From Cyprinodon diabolis (Eukaryota > Chordata > Actinopteri > Cyprinodontiformes > Cyprinodontidae), in NCBI GenBank assembly GCA_030533445.1, contig CM060064.1:40637287-40701286 (forward strand): a stretch of 64,000 bases of DNA. Reading direction: 5' to 3'. The notes beneath the pieces were generated by a model. The model ran no database searches and had not been told where the DNA came from. It worked only from the letters and a program-made list of their open reading frames with translations. Made by a program: the position numbers and the translations under genes. How positions within the stretch are numbered: the stretch's first letter is position 1; every line of letters begins with the position of its first letter. Below, one piece after another: positions 1-11,064 of this stretch.

Positions 1-239
1 GAACAAAAGTTTTGACAAAACATGAGGCAGACATAAACGCACACACACAGAGTTTGATGCCATTTCCAGATACTATACTAATTTGGCATGGTATTGATAC
101 TCATACTAAAGTGTTTTTAGCCATTTTAATTTCATATTTCAAGATCGTATCAAATATTTTCTTGAGTATCAATATAGTTTTGATATTTTAGTATTGCAAC
201 TGTTCAATAATATTACATTTTTATTTATTCTACCATATG

Positions 240-900
240 ATGGCGATAAAGGGATATATAAGGGGAAAGCTATTGAAAAACATGCTGCAATTTTAAAATC
301 AAATTCTGTCACGGGTGTGAAGTAAAAGAAATAAGAAAAGTGAAATTTGAGCTCTGAATAACTTATGCTGACACTGTAAAAAGGATCCCATCACAGTCAG
401 AATGATTCAAACCAGCAGTTCAGCAAATGACAAGTTCAAAACTTCTGGAACAGCGTCCCAAAATTGAAGAAGATTCAGTAATTGTAAAAAGATTTTGTTC
501 TTTTCATTGTAAAAGTGATCAATTGTAGTGCTCAGACGACGAGGAAAACTGAAATAAATCTAAATAATAGTGAGAGCTGCAGAAAAGTATGTTGAAGTTA
601 GAGATTTAAACAGGAACCATCAGAGTAGGACCGTCAGAAACTGGCAGAGTGACGATAACTTAAAGATAAAGAAAAAATTATGAGTGCGAATGTGATTAAG
701 TATTTATTATGTTGGGTTCAGTTAAACAGCTCACAAAAATATTTTTTTTTATTCTATTCTATTTTTATTATAATACAATTTTCTGGGGGTAAGTCTTGTT
801 TCCTGATTCCTTGTTTAACTCCTTATCAGTAGGTGGCGATAATGCACTTTTAACTAGTGTGCTAACCGCCATAAAACCTCACAAGAAGAAGAAGAACCGC
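240..900 (+). mobile_element. Non-autonomous I/Nimb-like LINE copy (ORF2 deleted), 5' truncated
   Basis: From about 310 this aligns by eye with the LINE at 53291-54767: end of ORF1, then the stop, then an ATG starting a short MSANVIKYLL-like peptide, then directly the 3' UTR. The 3' tail near 830-895 holds the inverted pair TGGCGAT / AACCGCCA followed by AAGAAGAAGAAG, the tail type I recall for fish I/Nimb LINEs. Nearly all of ORF2 (endonuclease and reverse transcriptase) is absent, as in the second copy. ORF1 remnants are full of stops. The 5' limit is uncertain (240-310). Confidence 0.6.
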
Positions 901-1269
901 AGCGTTTCAGGTGAGGGAGAAAGAAGAAGGCAACTGTCGAAATCAGCCTGCATCTGATCAAAGGAGATGATGTCGCCGCAAGTTTTAAGATCCAACCTTA
1001 AATTAACTCCACCGCTGCACTTTAGATTCACTTTGAAGGTGTTGAAAATATTCTGTATTTTACTGAAAAGCCGACCCCTAACGTTTTGTGACATGCACAA
1101 ATCACAACTTAAACATTTACCGGAGGTGACATTTACTGTGATCAAATTAAACGTTTTCAACTGAGCAGCGTAAAACAAAAAATAAATAAACATGCAAACA
1201 TTAATAAAATAAACACATGAGATAAAATTAATTCGGTTTATCAAATAAAGGACAGACCCTGATCTTCCT

Positions 1270-1860
1270 GGTGTAACCTGCTCCTCTTCTTCGTGACTTT
1301 AATGGCGGCTGACAAAGAACAATTTGCTGAATTACCGCCACCAAGCGGTAAGGGCGTTGATAAGGACAAGCCCACTTAAAAAAAAAAAAAAAAAACCATG
1401 TTTACCTACTCCAGTAACCAGCAAGTAATGAAATAACTTTTTTAAGTACCTTTTCGTAAAATATGTGAAATACTCTCCTGTTTCGTTTCCTGTTCAAAAT
1501 TCCTTTATTATGGTCTTCCCTCTGGCATTTTCTACAGTTAAAGCAGCATTTAATGTTCTATTGTTTCACTTTCCTTCCCAGAGTTAACTTCTTCCAAATT
1601 CATGTTTCCCATTATATGTTGAATCTTTTATCATTATTTTTTTTAATTTCTCCAGCCTTTCTTTGTATTCTACAGAGTTGTCTTCTTTTAATCTAATTTT
1701 TGCCATTTTTTGAACCTCTGACTTAAACAATGTGATTTTATCACTCCTACTCTAGTTTGGTGATTTATTTTTTTATTTTTTTCCCTCTCTTATCTAGCAT
1801 TTATTTTTATTTTTTTTTTGTATTCCCTTTTTAGGAAGGAACCCATAAAAACTCAATTGT
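1270..1860 (-). mobile_element. 3' end of an I/Nimb-like LINE (ORF2 C-terminus and 3' UTR), decayed
   Basis: Read on the minus strand, 1740-1500 gives a broken frame with GKHEFG, then an ETIEHLML-like stretch, then a Cys/Arg-rich run. This resembles the GKH...C..C...ETVEH...C pattern near the end of ORF2 in fish I/Nimb elements. It is followed (minus strand) by a 3' UTR and a tail at about 1345-1275 with the TGGCGGTAAT ... CCGCCA inverted pair and GAAGAAGAGGAG. The copy is 5' truncated and frameshifted. It lies tail to tail with the plus-strand copy ending near 900. Confidence 0.5.
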
Positions 1861-1879
1861 CAAAGCTCATCATCTGAAT

Positions 1880-4800
1880 GCGGTATAGACAAGTTTCATT
1901 GACATTTCTTTCTTCAATTTACTTTTGCCATCAGGGTAATTCATTTCCTATAATTACTTATTTTAGGTTGAAAAGCAATGGCTCTGAAATATGTATGTTT
2001 CCATTTGTGTCTTATAAGAAAAGACTATATCATGTAATAATTTTGAATTGGGTAATATAACAAAATGGCCTGATATTAAAACTAGCACAATATTTCCATA
2101 CTTTTTTGAGTTTATGTTTGTAGTGATGAATGCCATGAATAGCCTGAAAGGTCTATTGATTATTAGCCATAAAGTCAGCTTTGTGCTGATACAGAAACAA
2201 CAATTTGGTATACATGTAGGCAGATGTTTAACCGAGCCAGTGTCTGAATGATTTCTGTTTAATGCTGGGGTGGTAGTAATGGAGGACATAGTTGTTTAAA
2301 ACCTTGAAGACAGACGCGCACCTGCATGTAATTTAGTGCCATTGAAGCTTTAACATCCTCAAAAGATAACAAACACGGCTTAATGGACAAGTCATGGCTT
2401 GTTTTTAAATTCACACAGATTTGCCAATCTTCCATATAGCAGTGGAAGGAGATGCCAGGAGACTGCTGACTGTTACAATAGTAACAACTGTTTCAATGCA
2501 TCTTGCACTACTTACAGTGACTTGAATGACTGTTTATTTACAGTACCAATTGCTGCCTAGGTGCACAGAATAGATCTGAAATTAATTAGTAGACATCCAG
2601 AATGTTTATTCTAGATGTGGAGAATGTCATTTTGTTCAAAATGGTCATTTAGACAAAGATTTTATAATTTTTCTTCCAGATATCAGGAATACGTATTCAA
2701 TAAAACTAGTACATATCAAACCGGCTTGTCATAGTGTTGTTATCAATATTGCGGTTTTATTTCTTGAATGGTACTAGATCAATGTTTCTATTTAGATCAA
2801 ATCTTCAGGCAGCAGGTGAAAATGAATTTTAAAAATGTTGTTCTAATAGATAGAACCTGTGGATCATCACATGCGTCCCTCCTCATCATGATTACATCTG
2901 GGATATAATCTTAAGTCATAACAGGAATTCATTTGGATTAAATAAACAGAATCAAAACAAGAAGACAAAAAAACTGCTACACCCTTTCAACATTTTAGTT
3001 AAGAGGACCATTTATTCTACAGGTAATAGGTTTTAATCAAATGGTTTTTTTTGGGGGAGATTCCTCCAAGTTCCTTTGTTTGACCTTCAGCTCTCCTACA
3101 TAGACAATTAGAATAAGTTTGCATTTGTCAAGACGTGCATGTTCAATCTTTACATTTATTTGCATAAAAACAAACTTCACAATGTAAGGAAACTAATTTG
3201 TTTGCCCTGTTTACTGTAAACAGACATGGTAAGAAGAAAATGAACCCCCTTTAAATCCAATAGAGACATAGAAACCAAACTGAATTAGAATATTATTGAT
3301 ACCTGCATTTGTTCTAGTAACTCAATTCCCTAAGTGAAGCACTTACAGATTAATTACACACCAACCTTAAGATAATTTATTTCTGTTAAATATAAATTAG
3401 GAATTATGCCAATTATCTAATGGGCATCAAGGGGTTAAATAAAAAAACAACAAAATACATTTCTAATACTGAAATTAAAACTTGAATGCAAGTATCTTAA
3501 ACACCTCCATAAAGGTACTTTTTTAAAAGGTGTTTTAAATCTTAAAGAGAGCATCATAGAAATCTATCATCTAATCCTTTAAAGATGACTATATATAATT
3601 TTGTTTAGATGTGTCAAATATTTCCTGTAATTGAGATCCACAACATTAACGTTGTTTAAACAGCCATGTCCCTGGAATAAACAACACAAACCTTTGGATG
3701 TAAATACCACAGAAAAGACAGGAACAACATGTCAGAGCCAGTATCCTTATTTGTTTATGCAAATCTGAGCACATTATTCAGATAAAAGAAAATAAAATAT
3801 ATATATATATATATAATATATAAAATAAATAAAATATTTTAGTTTCCCAATAGTCCTAAATAGAAAAAAACAACTTTGTATCTTCTCTTTAGAGCAGGCA
3901 AGAAGTAACATCTAGACACAGATCAGCGTTTGATAATCTGGTAAAGAAAATTAAGGTGTAAAACGGGCAGCTTTCACACTTAGACTTGGCATTTGGGAGA
4001 TATCTATAAATGAAAAATTTCAAGTTTAGATCTGCTTTTGTCTCACTTTCTTTTCTTGTCCCTGTTTAAAAAGCACATAGACCTTTGAATATTTCCTCTC
4101 TCATGTTTCCTCTGTTTCTGGCTATTCAATCAAGATTGAACATTACAATCTTTTCCTTTTAGATTTTTTTTTGTATTTTCTACTTTGTCATTGTCTAAAA
4201 ATTGTATATGTTATCATTTTATTTTAAGTTACAGGCATCTGGCCCGGTAGGAATGTTAACTGTTGTTTTAACTCTAAATGGGGAGAACAAATGGTTTTCC
4301 CAGAATAGGAAAAGTCATGCTCTATTCCAGCCGTGTGTGGTTGCAGCTGACTGGTCATCGCTTGCAATAAAACTGCACATAGAACTGTCATCCTTTATCA
4401 TGTCTAAACCTCTGACGCCTCCTGACAACTTCTGACCCCTCCTGTTACTCCTTTCAAGTCTGACAATAAAGGAGGGGACAAAAAGGTCCCAGCAGAGTTG
4501 ACCACAGACATTTCAGGGAGTGAGAATTCTCCATCAGTGTCTTCTCTCCTTTCCTGCAGAAAAGTAACTTGTGTGTTGTGTTGATCCAATTTCTAGGACA
4601 ATACAGGGTCATTATTATTTAACCCTATCAGTCATAGTATTGTAAGGCAGTTTTGGATGTTTTCTGTCTATTCTATAAAACAATATGGTGAATATAACTG
4701 TTGAAACTGTTATAACTATAAGTTTAGTAAAGAGTTAAAATAACTTCTAATCTTGTCCAAATCTTTCAACAACACCAAAAAAAAAAGAGTTCTGCAGGTT

Positions 4801-4950
4801 TTTCATGACCCTTAACATGGTCGAAAAAATACTGTTCCTGGGTGTGAAACACACACAAAAAAAAAATAAAATACTGGAATTATGAAACAGATATTCTGAA
4901 AGACTGTGCATTTGACTTAATTTAATAGTAGTGAATCCTACAGTTTTATT
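1880..4950. other. AT-rich intergenic DNA, no gene recognised
   Basis: No coding exon, RNA gene or clear mobile element was recognised here. A short TA-rich microsatellite lies near 3798-3825 and A-runs occur near 4783 and 4857. The open frames in this stretch are short and show no recognisable domain. Confidence 0.6.
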
Positions 4951-4993
4951 TTAATGTTTATTCTACAGGTTATATTAGTCTATATCTGCTGCG

Positions 4994-5660
4994 ACCGACT
5001 GCTGACCTGTTCAGGGTGTACCCCGCCTCTCGCCCGTAGACAGCTGGAGATTGTTGGGTCTCTGTGTTGGGTGCTTGTCTCTAACTGTCTCTTCTCAGGG
5101 TGTGTTCGGCAGGATGAGCTCCCAGCTGATTCCACTTGGCTGCAATCAGGAGGCAGTATTTAGAGGAGCGGATTTCCTAGGACGGACGCCAGTCGGTTAA
5201 GTTCCACACCGTGGTAACTTACCCGCTAGCCCCTCTCAACCTGAAACCTTTGATGTCTCCTTACCTTCCTTGTCTTCCTCTTTTCCAATTACGCTGGTTC
5301 CGAGTCTGTCTCCCTCGCTGCCTCCTGGATCCCTTAAAGGAGCTCACCTTCCTGTCCACCCACCCAAGAAAGAGAAGTGAGTCACTGACTCCAGGTTGGA
5401 TTCCCACTGCGCCCGAATGACTAAGTATATCTCTCTTAGCCGAACAACCTTCTTCTTTCTAAAGATTCTTCCTGAAGCCAAATTACTCACCAAGTCTCTT
5501 TCCCTAGAACGGTCCAGTCAGAGCCTTTCCTGGAGCGCTCGTTTCTAGGATTACCAAACTCTGTGTTTCCTCTGAAAATAAAACTCTGAAAAGACTTACA
5601 TTTGTGATTGTGCCTGCTCTAGGCACCAGCACCCCTCGGGACCCCACTTGGGATAAGCGT
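4994..5660 (+). repeat. Fish interspersed repeat tail, split by an insertion
   Basis: The stretch 4994-5048 (GACCTGTTCAGGGTGTACCC, then a CGCCTCTCGCC-type run) and 5626-5660 (GGCACCAGCACCCC, then a GGATAAGCG-type run) are two halves of a widespread fish repeat whose 3' end normally runs into a GGAT microsatellite, as here. The halves are separated by about 575 bp of unrelated DNA listed next. Confidence 0.6.
5049..5625 (+). mobile_element. Probable solo-LTR-like insertion
   Basis: This block interrupts the repeat above. It starts TGTTGGGTCTCTG, much like the start of the LTR at 44388. It is C/T rich and has AATAAA near 5577-5582, about 40 bp before the right junction, as in an LTR R region. 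The right end and the duplication are not clean: a possible GATTGT direct repeat flanks it, and no CA terminus is obvious. An LTR is the best explanation but is not proven. Confidence 0.35.
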
Positions 5661-5773
5661 GATGGATGGATGGATGGATGGATGGATGGATGGATGGATG
5701 GATGGATGGATGGATGGATGGATGGATGGATGGATGGATGGATGGATGGATGGATGGATGGATGGATGGATGG
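5661..5773. repeat. GGAT/ATGG tetranucleotide microsatellite
   Basis: About 28 uninterrupted GATG units. The long open frames across it (Met-Asp-Gly-Trp or Ile-His-Pro-Ser repeats) are only translation of the tetranucleotide. Confidence 0.95.
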
Positions 5774-5991
5774 TCTATATTTGGAAAACAATTTTAATAT
5801 TATTTGGTTCTGGCCTGTACTTTTGTCACGCCCCGAATTCTAGATACAGACCAGCCCACTGTTTCACTGGCCCAGTATGGTGAAGAACATGAATGGAGGT
5901 AGTGAAGATGTAAGACACTAGTTTAACTGTTTATCCTACAGTTGGGTTTACTTCTACAGGAATTACAAAGCAGGAAGTTTCTCTATTGAAA

Positions 5992-6297
5992 ATGAGCCAG
6001 GGCCACGGGCGTAAATGCAGTGTTCCAGGCTGCACAGAGGAAGGGGGAATTTTTCACAATGTTCCCAAGGTTCCGAAGACTCGACAGGCATGGATTATGT
6101 TTGTGTATCAGAAGATCCCTGCAAAGTTTGATGCTCATCTGTGCATTTGCTTTAAGCATTTTACCAAAGACAGCTTCAGGTGGGGGGAAGCACGGGCCGC
6201 TGGTGTCCAGGCTACCGTCACTGGGTCGGTTTCGGTTGCTCAGTCCCCCACTGGCTCCCTGTGTTTATACACCAAACACCTGAGTAGAAGAAATTAA
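5992..6297 (+). pseudogene. THAP zinc-finger domain fragment
   Basis: The frame from ATG 5992 begins MSQGHGRKCSVPGC and contains a THAP-like layout: CxxxxC near residues 8-13, a Trp after PKTRQAW, then C-x2-H in CFKHF, followed by a Phe in DSF. THAP domains bind DNA through a C2CH zinc. After the domain the frame runs into low-similarity sequence and stops, with no further exon recognised. It could be the first exon of a THAP gene, but similar fragments are common in fish repeats and THAP domains are carried by P-like transposases, so a dead fragment is more likely. Confidence 0.5.
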
Positions 6298-6587
6298 AAA
6301 CATTATAAAAAATTGCAATTTATAAAACCATGTACATGAACAAAACCACAATTTTATTAAAAAAAATCATAGCTGTGCCTAAAAGTAGCTATCCAAGACT
6401 CCACCTTATGTTCAGCTCCCCTGCATTGATATCATTGCGTATTTAAATGACTCATCTGATCAATGTTATCTAATGGTTACCCATGGCAACCACAGCTAGG
6501 AGAACAGAAGAGAAAAACAACAAAATAAATACAGGTTTTTATGTAAGGGGTGGAAAATCACCTTTGGTAAATATTTTTGGCAGCTCC

Positions 6588-6907
6588 AGTATATAAAACT
6601 ATTTATCATTATGACACCTTCAGAGTCTGATGTTGAATATGGCTCAGGTTCCCTACCTCAGTCACCATCTGTGTTGTAAATCTATGCTCTCTCCAAAGTG
6701 GTGTAGGCTTACTCTGTTAAAAGGGAGTTTTTCCTCTCCACCGTCACTACAAGCATGCTTGGTGTGAGCGATTGCCTTTGAGTCAAAGATGCAATCAACT
6801 GGTTTTCCTTAGACAGAAAACTTTGTATCAATTTGACTGTATGATCTGGTTGAATTGTATCTGTAAAGTGACTTGAGATGACATGTGTTGTGAATTGGCG
6901 CTATATA
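6588..6907 (+). repeat. Fish LINE/SINE-type 3' tail, interrupted by Tc1 at its end
   Basis: Contains the sequence AAAAGGGAGTTTTTCCTCTCC and the terminal GAATTGGCGCTATATA of a repeat common in fish genomes. The same family appears on the minus strand at 57412-57660. A Tc1 element is inserted at the terminal TA. The repeat resumes as AATAAACTGAATTGAATT from 8522. Confidence 0.65.
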
Positions 6908-8519
6908 CAGGTGCTGGTCATAAAATTAGAATATCATGAAAAAGTAGATTGATTTCAGTAATTCCATTTAAAAAGTGAAACTTGTATATTATATTCATAC
7001 ATTACATACAAACTCATATATTTCAGATGTTTATTTTGTTTAATTTTGATGATTACAAATGACAACAAATGAAAATCTCAAATTCCTCATATCAGAAAAT
7101 TAGAATATTGTGAAAAGGTTCAAAATTGATGGCCCCTGGTGCCACACTCTAATCAGCTAATTAACTCAAACCACCTGCAAAAGCCTTTAAATGGTCTTTC
7201 AGTCTAGTTCTATAGGCTACACAATCATGGGGAAGACTGCTGACTTGACAGTTGTCCAAAAGACGACCATCGACACCTTGCACAAGGAGGGCAAGACACA
7301 AAAGGTCATCGCTAAAGAGGCTGGCTGTTCACAGAGCTCAGTGTCCAAGCACATTAATAGAGAGGCGAAGGGAAGGAAAAGATGTGGTCGAAAAAAGTGT
7401 ACAAGCAAGAGAGATAACCGCACCCTGGAGAGGATTGTGAAACAAAACCCATTCAAAAATGTGGGGGAGATTCACAAAGAGTGGACTGCAGCTGGAGTGA
7501 GTGCTTCAAGAACCACCACACACAGACGTATGAAAGACATGGGTTTCTGCTGTCGGATTCCTTGTGTCAAGCCACTCTTGAACCACAGACAGCGTCAGAA
7601 GCGTCTTGCCTGGGCTAAAGAGAAAAAGGACTGGACTGCTGGTGAGTGGTCCAAAGTCATGTTCTCTGATGAAAGTAAATTTTGCATTTCCTTTGGAAAT
7701 CAAGGTCCCAGAGTCTGGAGGAAAAGAAGAGAGGCACTTCATCCACGTTGCTTGAAGTCCAGTGTAAAGTTTCCACAGTCAGTGATGGTTTGGGGTGCCA
7801 TGTCATCTGCTGGTGTTGGTCCATTGTGTTTTCTGAGGTCCAGGGTCAACGCAGCCACATACCAGGAAGTTTTAGAGCACTTCATGCTTCCTGCAGCTGA
7901 CCAACTTTTTGGAGATGCAGATTTCATTTTCCAACAGGACTTGGCACCTGCACACAGTGCCAAAGCTACCAGTACCTGGTTGAAGGACCATGGTATCCCT
8001 GTTCTTAATTGGCCAGCAAACTCTCCTGACCTTAACCCCATAGAAAATCTATGGGGTATTGTGAAGAAGAAGATGCAATACACCAGACCCAACAATTCAG
8101 AAGAGCTAAAAGCCACTATTAGAGCAACCTGGGCTATCATAACACCTGAGCAGTGCCACAGACTGATCGACTCCATGCCACGCCGCATTGCTGCAGTAAT
8201 ACAGGCCAAAGGAGGCCCAACTAAATACTGAGTGCTGTACATGCTCATACTTTTCATGTTCATACTTTTCAGTTGGCCAACATTTCTATAAATCCTTTGT
8301 TTTTATTGGTCTTCAGTAATATTCTAATTTTCTGATATGATGAATTTGAGATTTTCATTTGTTGTCATTTGTAATCATCAAAATTAAACAAAATAAACAT
8401 CTGAAATATATGAGTTTGTATGTAATGTATGAATATAATATACAAGTTTCACTTTTTAAATGGAATTACTGAAATCAATCTACTTTTTCATGATATTCTA
8501 ATTTTATGACCAGCACCTG
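6908..8519 (+). mobile_element. Complete Tc1/mariner element with about 200 bp TIRs
   Basis: The 1612 bp element starts CAGGTGCTGGTCATAAAATT and ends with its reverse complement. It is flanked by the TA duplication (6906-6907, 8520-8521), and removing it restores the host repeat. The terminal repeats run about 6908-7111 and 8316-8519 with only about one mismatch seen. Each TIR holds two copies of an AAAATTAGAATAT motif, an outer one (6922) and an inner one (7096), the IR/DR layout known from Sleeping Beauty-type elements. It carries one open transposase gene. Confidence 0.92.
7227..8231 (+). CDS. Tc1-like transposase (DD34E), open frame
   Basis: A cut-and-paste transposase of 334 residues from ATG 7227 (MGKTADLT). 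The frame is open further upstream, but Tc1 proteins are about 340 residues and start at this kind of position. The N-terminal third holds two helix-turn-helix segments, including KVIAKEAGCSQSSVSKHI, joined by a basic linker with GRKKCTSKR. The catalytic triad is visible as the Asp of MFSDESKF, the Asp of FQQDLAPAH and the Glu of [11 protein letters not shown], with 34 residues between the second Asp and the Glu. The end PRRIAAVIQAKGGPTKY is typical of Tc1. No stop or frameshift is seen, so it may encode active protein. That is inference, not shown. Confidence 0.93.
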   Translation: MGKTADLTVVQKTTIDTLHKEGKTQKVIAKEAGCSQSSVSKHINREAKGRKRCGRKKCTSKRDNRTLERIVKQNPFKNVGEIHKEWTAAGVSASRTTTHRRMKDMGFCCRIPCVKPLLNHRQRQKRLAWAKEKKDWTAGEWSKVMFSDESKFCISFGNQGPRVWRKRREALHPRCLKSSVKFPQSVMVWGAMSSAGVGPLCFLRSRVNAATYQEVLEHFMLPAADQLFGDADFIFQQDLAPAHSAKATSTWLKDHGIPVLNWPANSPDLNPIENLWGIVKKKMQYTRPNNSEELKATIRATWAIITPEQCHRLIDSMPRRIAAVIQAKGGPTKY

Positions 8520-8521
8520 TA

Positions 8522-10510
8522 AATAAACTGAATTGAATTACCAGTACGGATGGGTCAGAGTTTGCACAAGGGACCACGGATTTTCATGCAGTTTTTTTTT
8601 TTATAAATTAGAAACTCTTCATGGGAATACAGACTCCCACAAAGAGGTTTTCAGGCACTGCTCTGGGTGTGTGCATGAATTATAAATGAGACCCCTGTCC
8701 TTGCTGTTCATTTTCATACTGCTTTACATACAAAGGAAGACTAAAATCCTTTAAGACCTGCCTGCCTTACAACATCCATTACACACTGCTTTTTAACATC
8801 ATTAAACACAGCTTAAGGATTTATTCAAAAGGTTATTTCCAGCTGCCACCATTTTCCTGGAAGGTAGGAATCATAGTGATAAAAGTAATACTCTTTCTGA
8901 ACCTTAAAATATATTTTGACAATTTTAATCAACAGATAAGTTTTCTTTTCTTTTACTTTGTTTTTTTTCCAATACAGTAAAGGATACTAATGCTATGTTA
9001 ACACTGAATGCAATTTGAGCAGCGAAGAAGCATCTGCTGCTTCAATTTTGATGCTTGTCTACATTAAGGTCAGATGCACCTCAAGACCATCTTTGATGGT
9101 CCTGAAGCGCGTCAAGTAAAGTGTGTTCAGATGCATGTGATGCATGTGTTGCTCCTTTATTCAATGACAGAGAGGGGCTTTGCTATATTTGCTGTGACAA
9201 GTTAGGGAAAAGTAGTTAAATATGTTTTTAAGCAAGAAAGTCCAGTTTAAAACATTGTACCAGTGCATTTACACATACCGGCGGTGCGCTGTCACTAGGA
9301 ATCCAGCAACGGCTGGGTTGCCTCTTGGGGATTTTTTGCTACTGTGCGTTCCACCAAGAAGGAGATGTTGCCGTTTTTCAGGCATTAATAAGCTGTTTTG
9401 GTTGAATGATCATTTGTTCACCTTTCTTTGTACATAAAAAAATATTCTTTCCTTTATGAAAACCTAGAAGAGTTTTAAAAACATACATAATTTTAATTTA
9501 TTTTAATGCCTTTTTGCTAAATGTTCTGCATGTCTGACTCCAGGCCAGCTCCCAGATCAGCTTCTCTGATTGGTTAATTTGGTGCATCGAGCAACAAAAG
9601 TTTCCTTTTTCAACCTCCAGCATCTGCTGCCTTTGAAGTGCGTCATGCGCCTTTAGATACTAAGAAGTGTCAAGATGGACCTTTTGATGCACGTTGACCA
9701 TAGAGTTTGCATTCCCCTGCTGCTCAAGTTGTGTTCATTGTGAATGTAGCATCACAATGTTGAAATAGTGGGTTAAAGCAGTCTTAATTAGATTGAGTTA
9801 AAATAATTTATCCCACAGTACTTGTGACTGTCATGAATCAGTTGTATATGTTTAGAAACTTTTTAATAATGCTGTCCACCCTTTTTACTCAGAATTTTAA
9901 CAGGAATGCTCCAGAATTAAAATTCCAAAACTTGGTGCAACAGAATGGTACCCAATTTCAGCATTCTAGATGAGAGCTACTTGCATTAACAGTAAACTTT
10001 TGTATCTTAACCATTTACACTAGTTCTTTATTATATATATGTAGCATTAAATTGGTTACTAAGATGCTACTTGTGTTTAGAGGATGATACCGTATAGTCA
10101 ATATAGTGAATATGCAAGGAATACCATTTAAATAAGTTTTTTTCATTATTATGGTTGTAACAGAGGCGATGGTTGCTATGGAGAAACCAAGCAGAAAACT
10201 GGAAGTCATTTAGCTGGGAGATTATGTCCCTCCAACCTGTTAAATTCAAATTTTGAAGATAATCAGTGGTCCTAAACTTCAGCCCTCAAGGGCTGGTGTC
10301 CTAAAACTTAAAAAAAATATATATATTTCTGTTTTAATGCACCTGGCTCCAAAAGAGGCTCATAAGCCTATATTGGAGTCAGGTTCATTGCACATTTGTT
10401 TTTAACAAATATTGTAATACCCATTTGCAAATGCATAGATAAATGCAAACCTAAAAGGCAATACATAAACAGCTTTATTTTTTTAAATACATAACATTTG
10501 TTAGTTAGAT
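8522..10510. other. Intergenic DNA with a probable non-autonomous DNA transposon
   Basis: Parts of 8690-8990 resemble 20190-20460 upstream of the second C-type lectin gene, so the tandem duplication seems to extend here. A probable MITE spans about 8988-9756: its left end (ATGCTATGTTAACACTGAAT) and right end (ATTCACAATGAACACAACTT as reverse complement) are imperfect inverted repeats continuing into GAGCAGC. No coding capacity recognised. Confidence 0.4.
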
Positions 10511-10515
10511 ATATT

Positions 10516-10937
10516 TGTCATGGTTGAGTGGAGGGTTTTGAGGACCCAGAGATCAGGAGGGTAGATGTGAGTCTTGCAGATTTAATTAGGCAACTCAGAC
10601 AGAAATCCAAAATATCCAAAATACTGAGAACAAAACATAAGATAACATAAAGGAAAACTTGCGTGGGGAGCCAGAGGTGAGGAATCAACAAAACAAAAAA
10701 CCAACACTGAGTGACTGCAGAGGTGGTGTATATATGGGAGACTGAACCAAGACAGGCTAATCAGTAGATTGGGAGTAAATGTGGGAAAGACAACAAAGAG
10801 GAAGCAAAGGGGAAAGAAAACACACACACGGAGCAACAGAGGGTAACTAAAGACTCAACACTGCTAGAAATCAACAGCAAAGACACAGAACACAAAGAAA
10901 CTAAAAATAAACCCAATCAATGGGCAGAACCCTGACA
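10516..10937 (-). mobile_element. Solo LTR, 5 bp duplication ATATT
   Basis: The plus strand reads TGTCATGGTTGAG ... ACCCTGACA, so TG...CA termini are present on either strand. It is flanked exactly by ATATT at 10511-10515 and 10938-10942. Read on the minus strand it has a TATATA box mid-element and an ATTAAA polyadenylation-type signal before a CAACCATGACA end, so minus orientation is preferred. No internal region is present. Confidence 0.85.
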
Positions 10938-11064
10938 ATATTACAATTTCTGTCTGTATTTCCCCATGTCTTTTATACATCACTGTTATGTAATTATGTG
11001 AAGTTGTCTGTATTTTGAATTGTATTTTAGTTCTCTGTCTCTTCTCATATGCTTCTTAACAGCA

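Noticed and set aside
5504..5883. Open frames with Ile-His-Pro-Ser or Met-Asp-Gly-Trp repeats
   Set aside because: Translation of the GGAT microsatellite.
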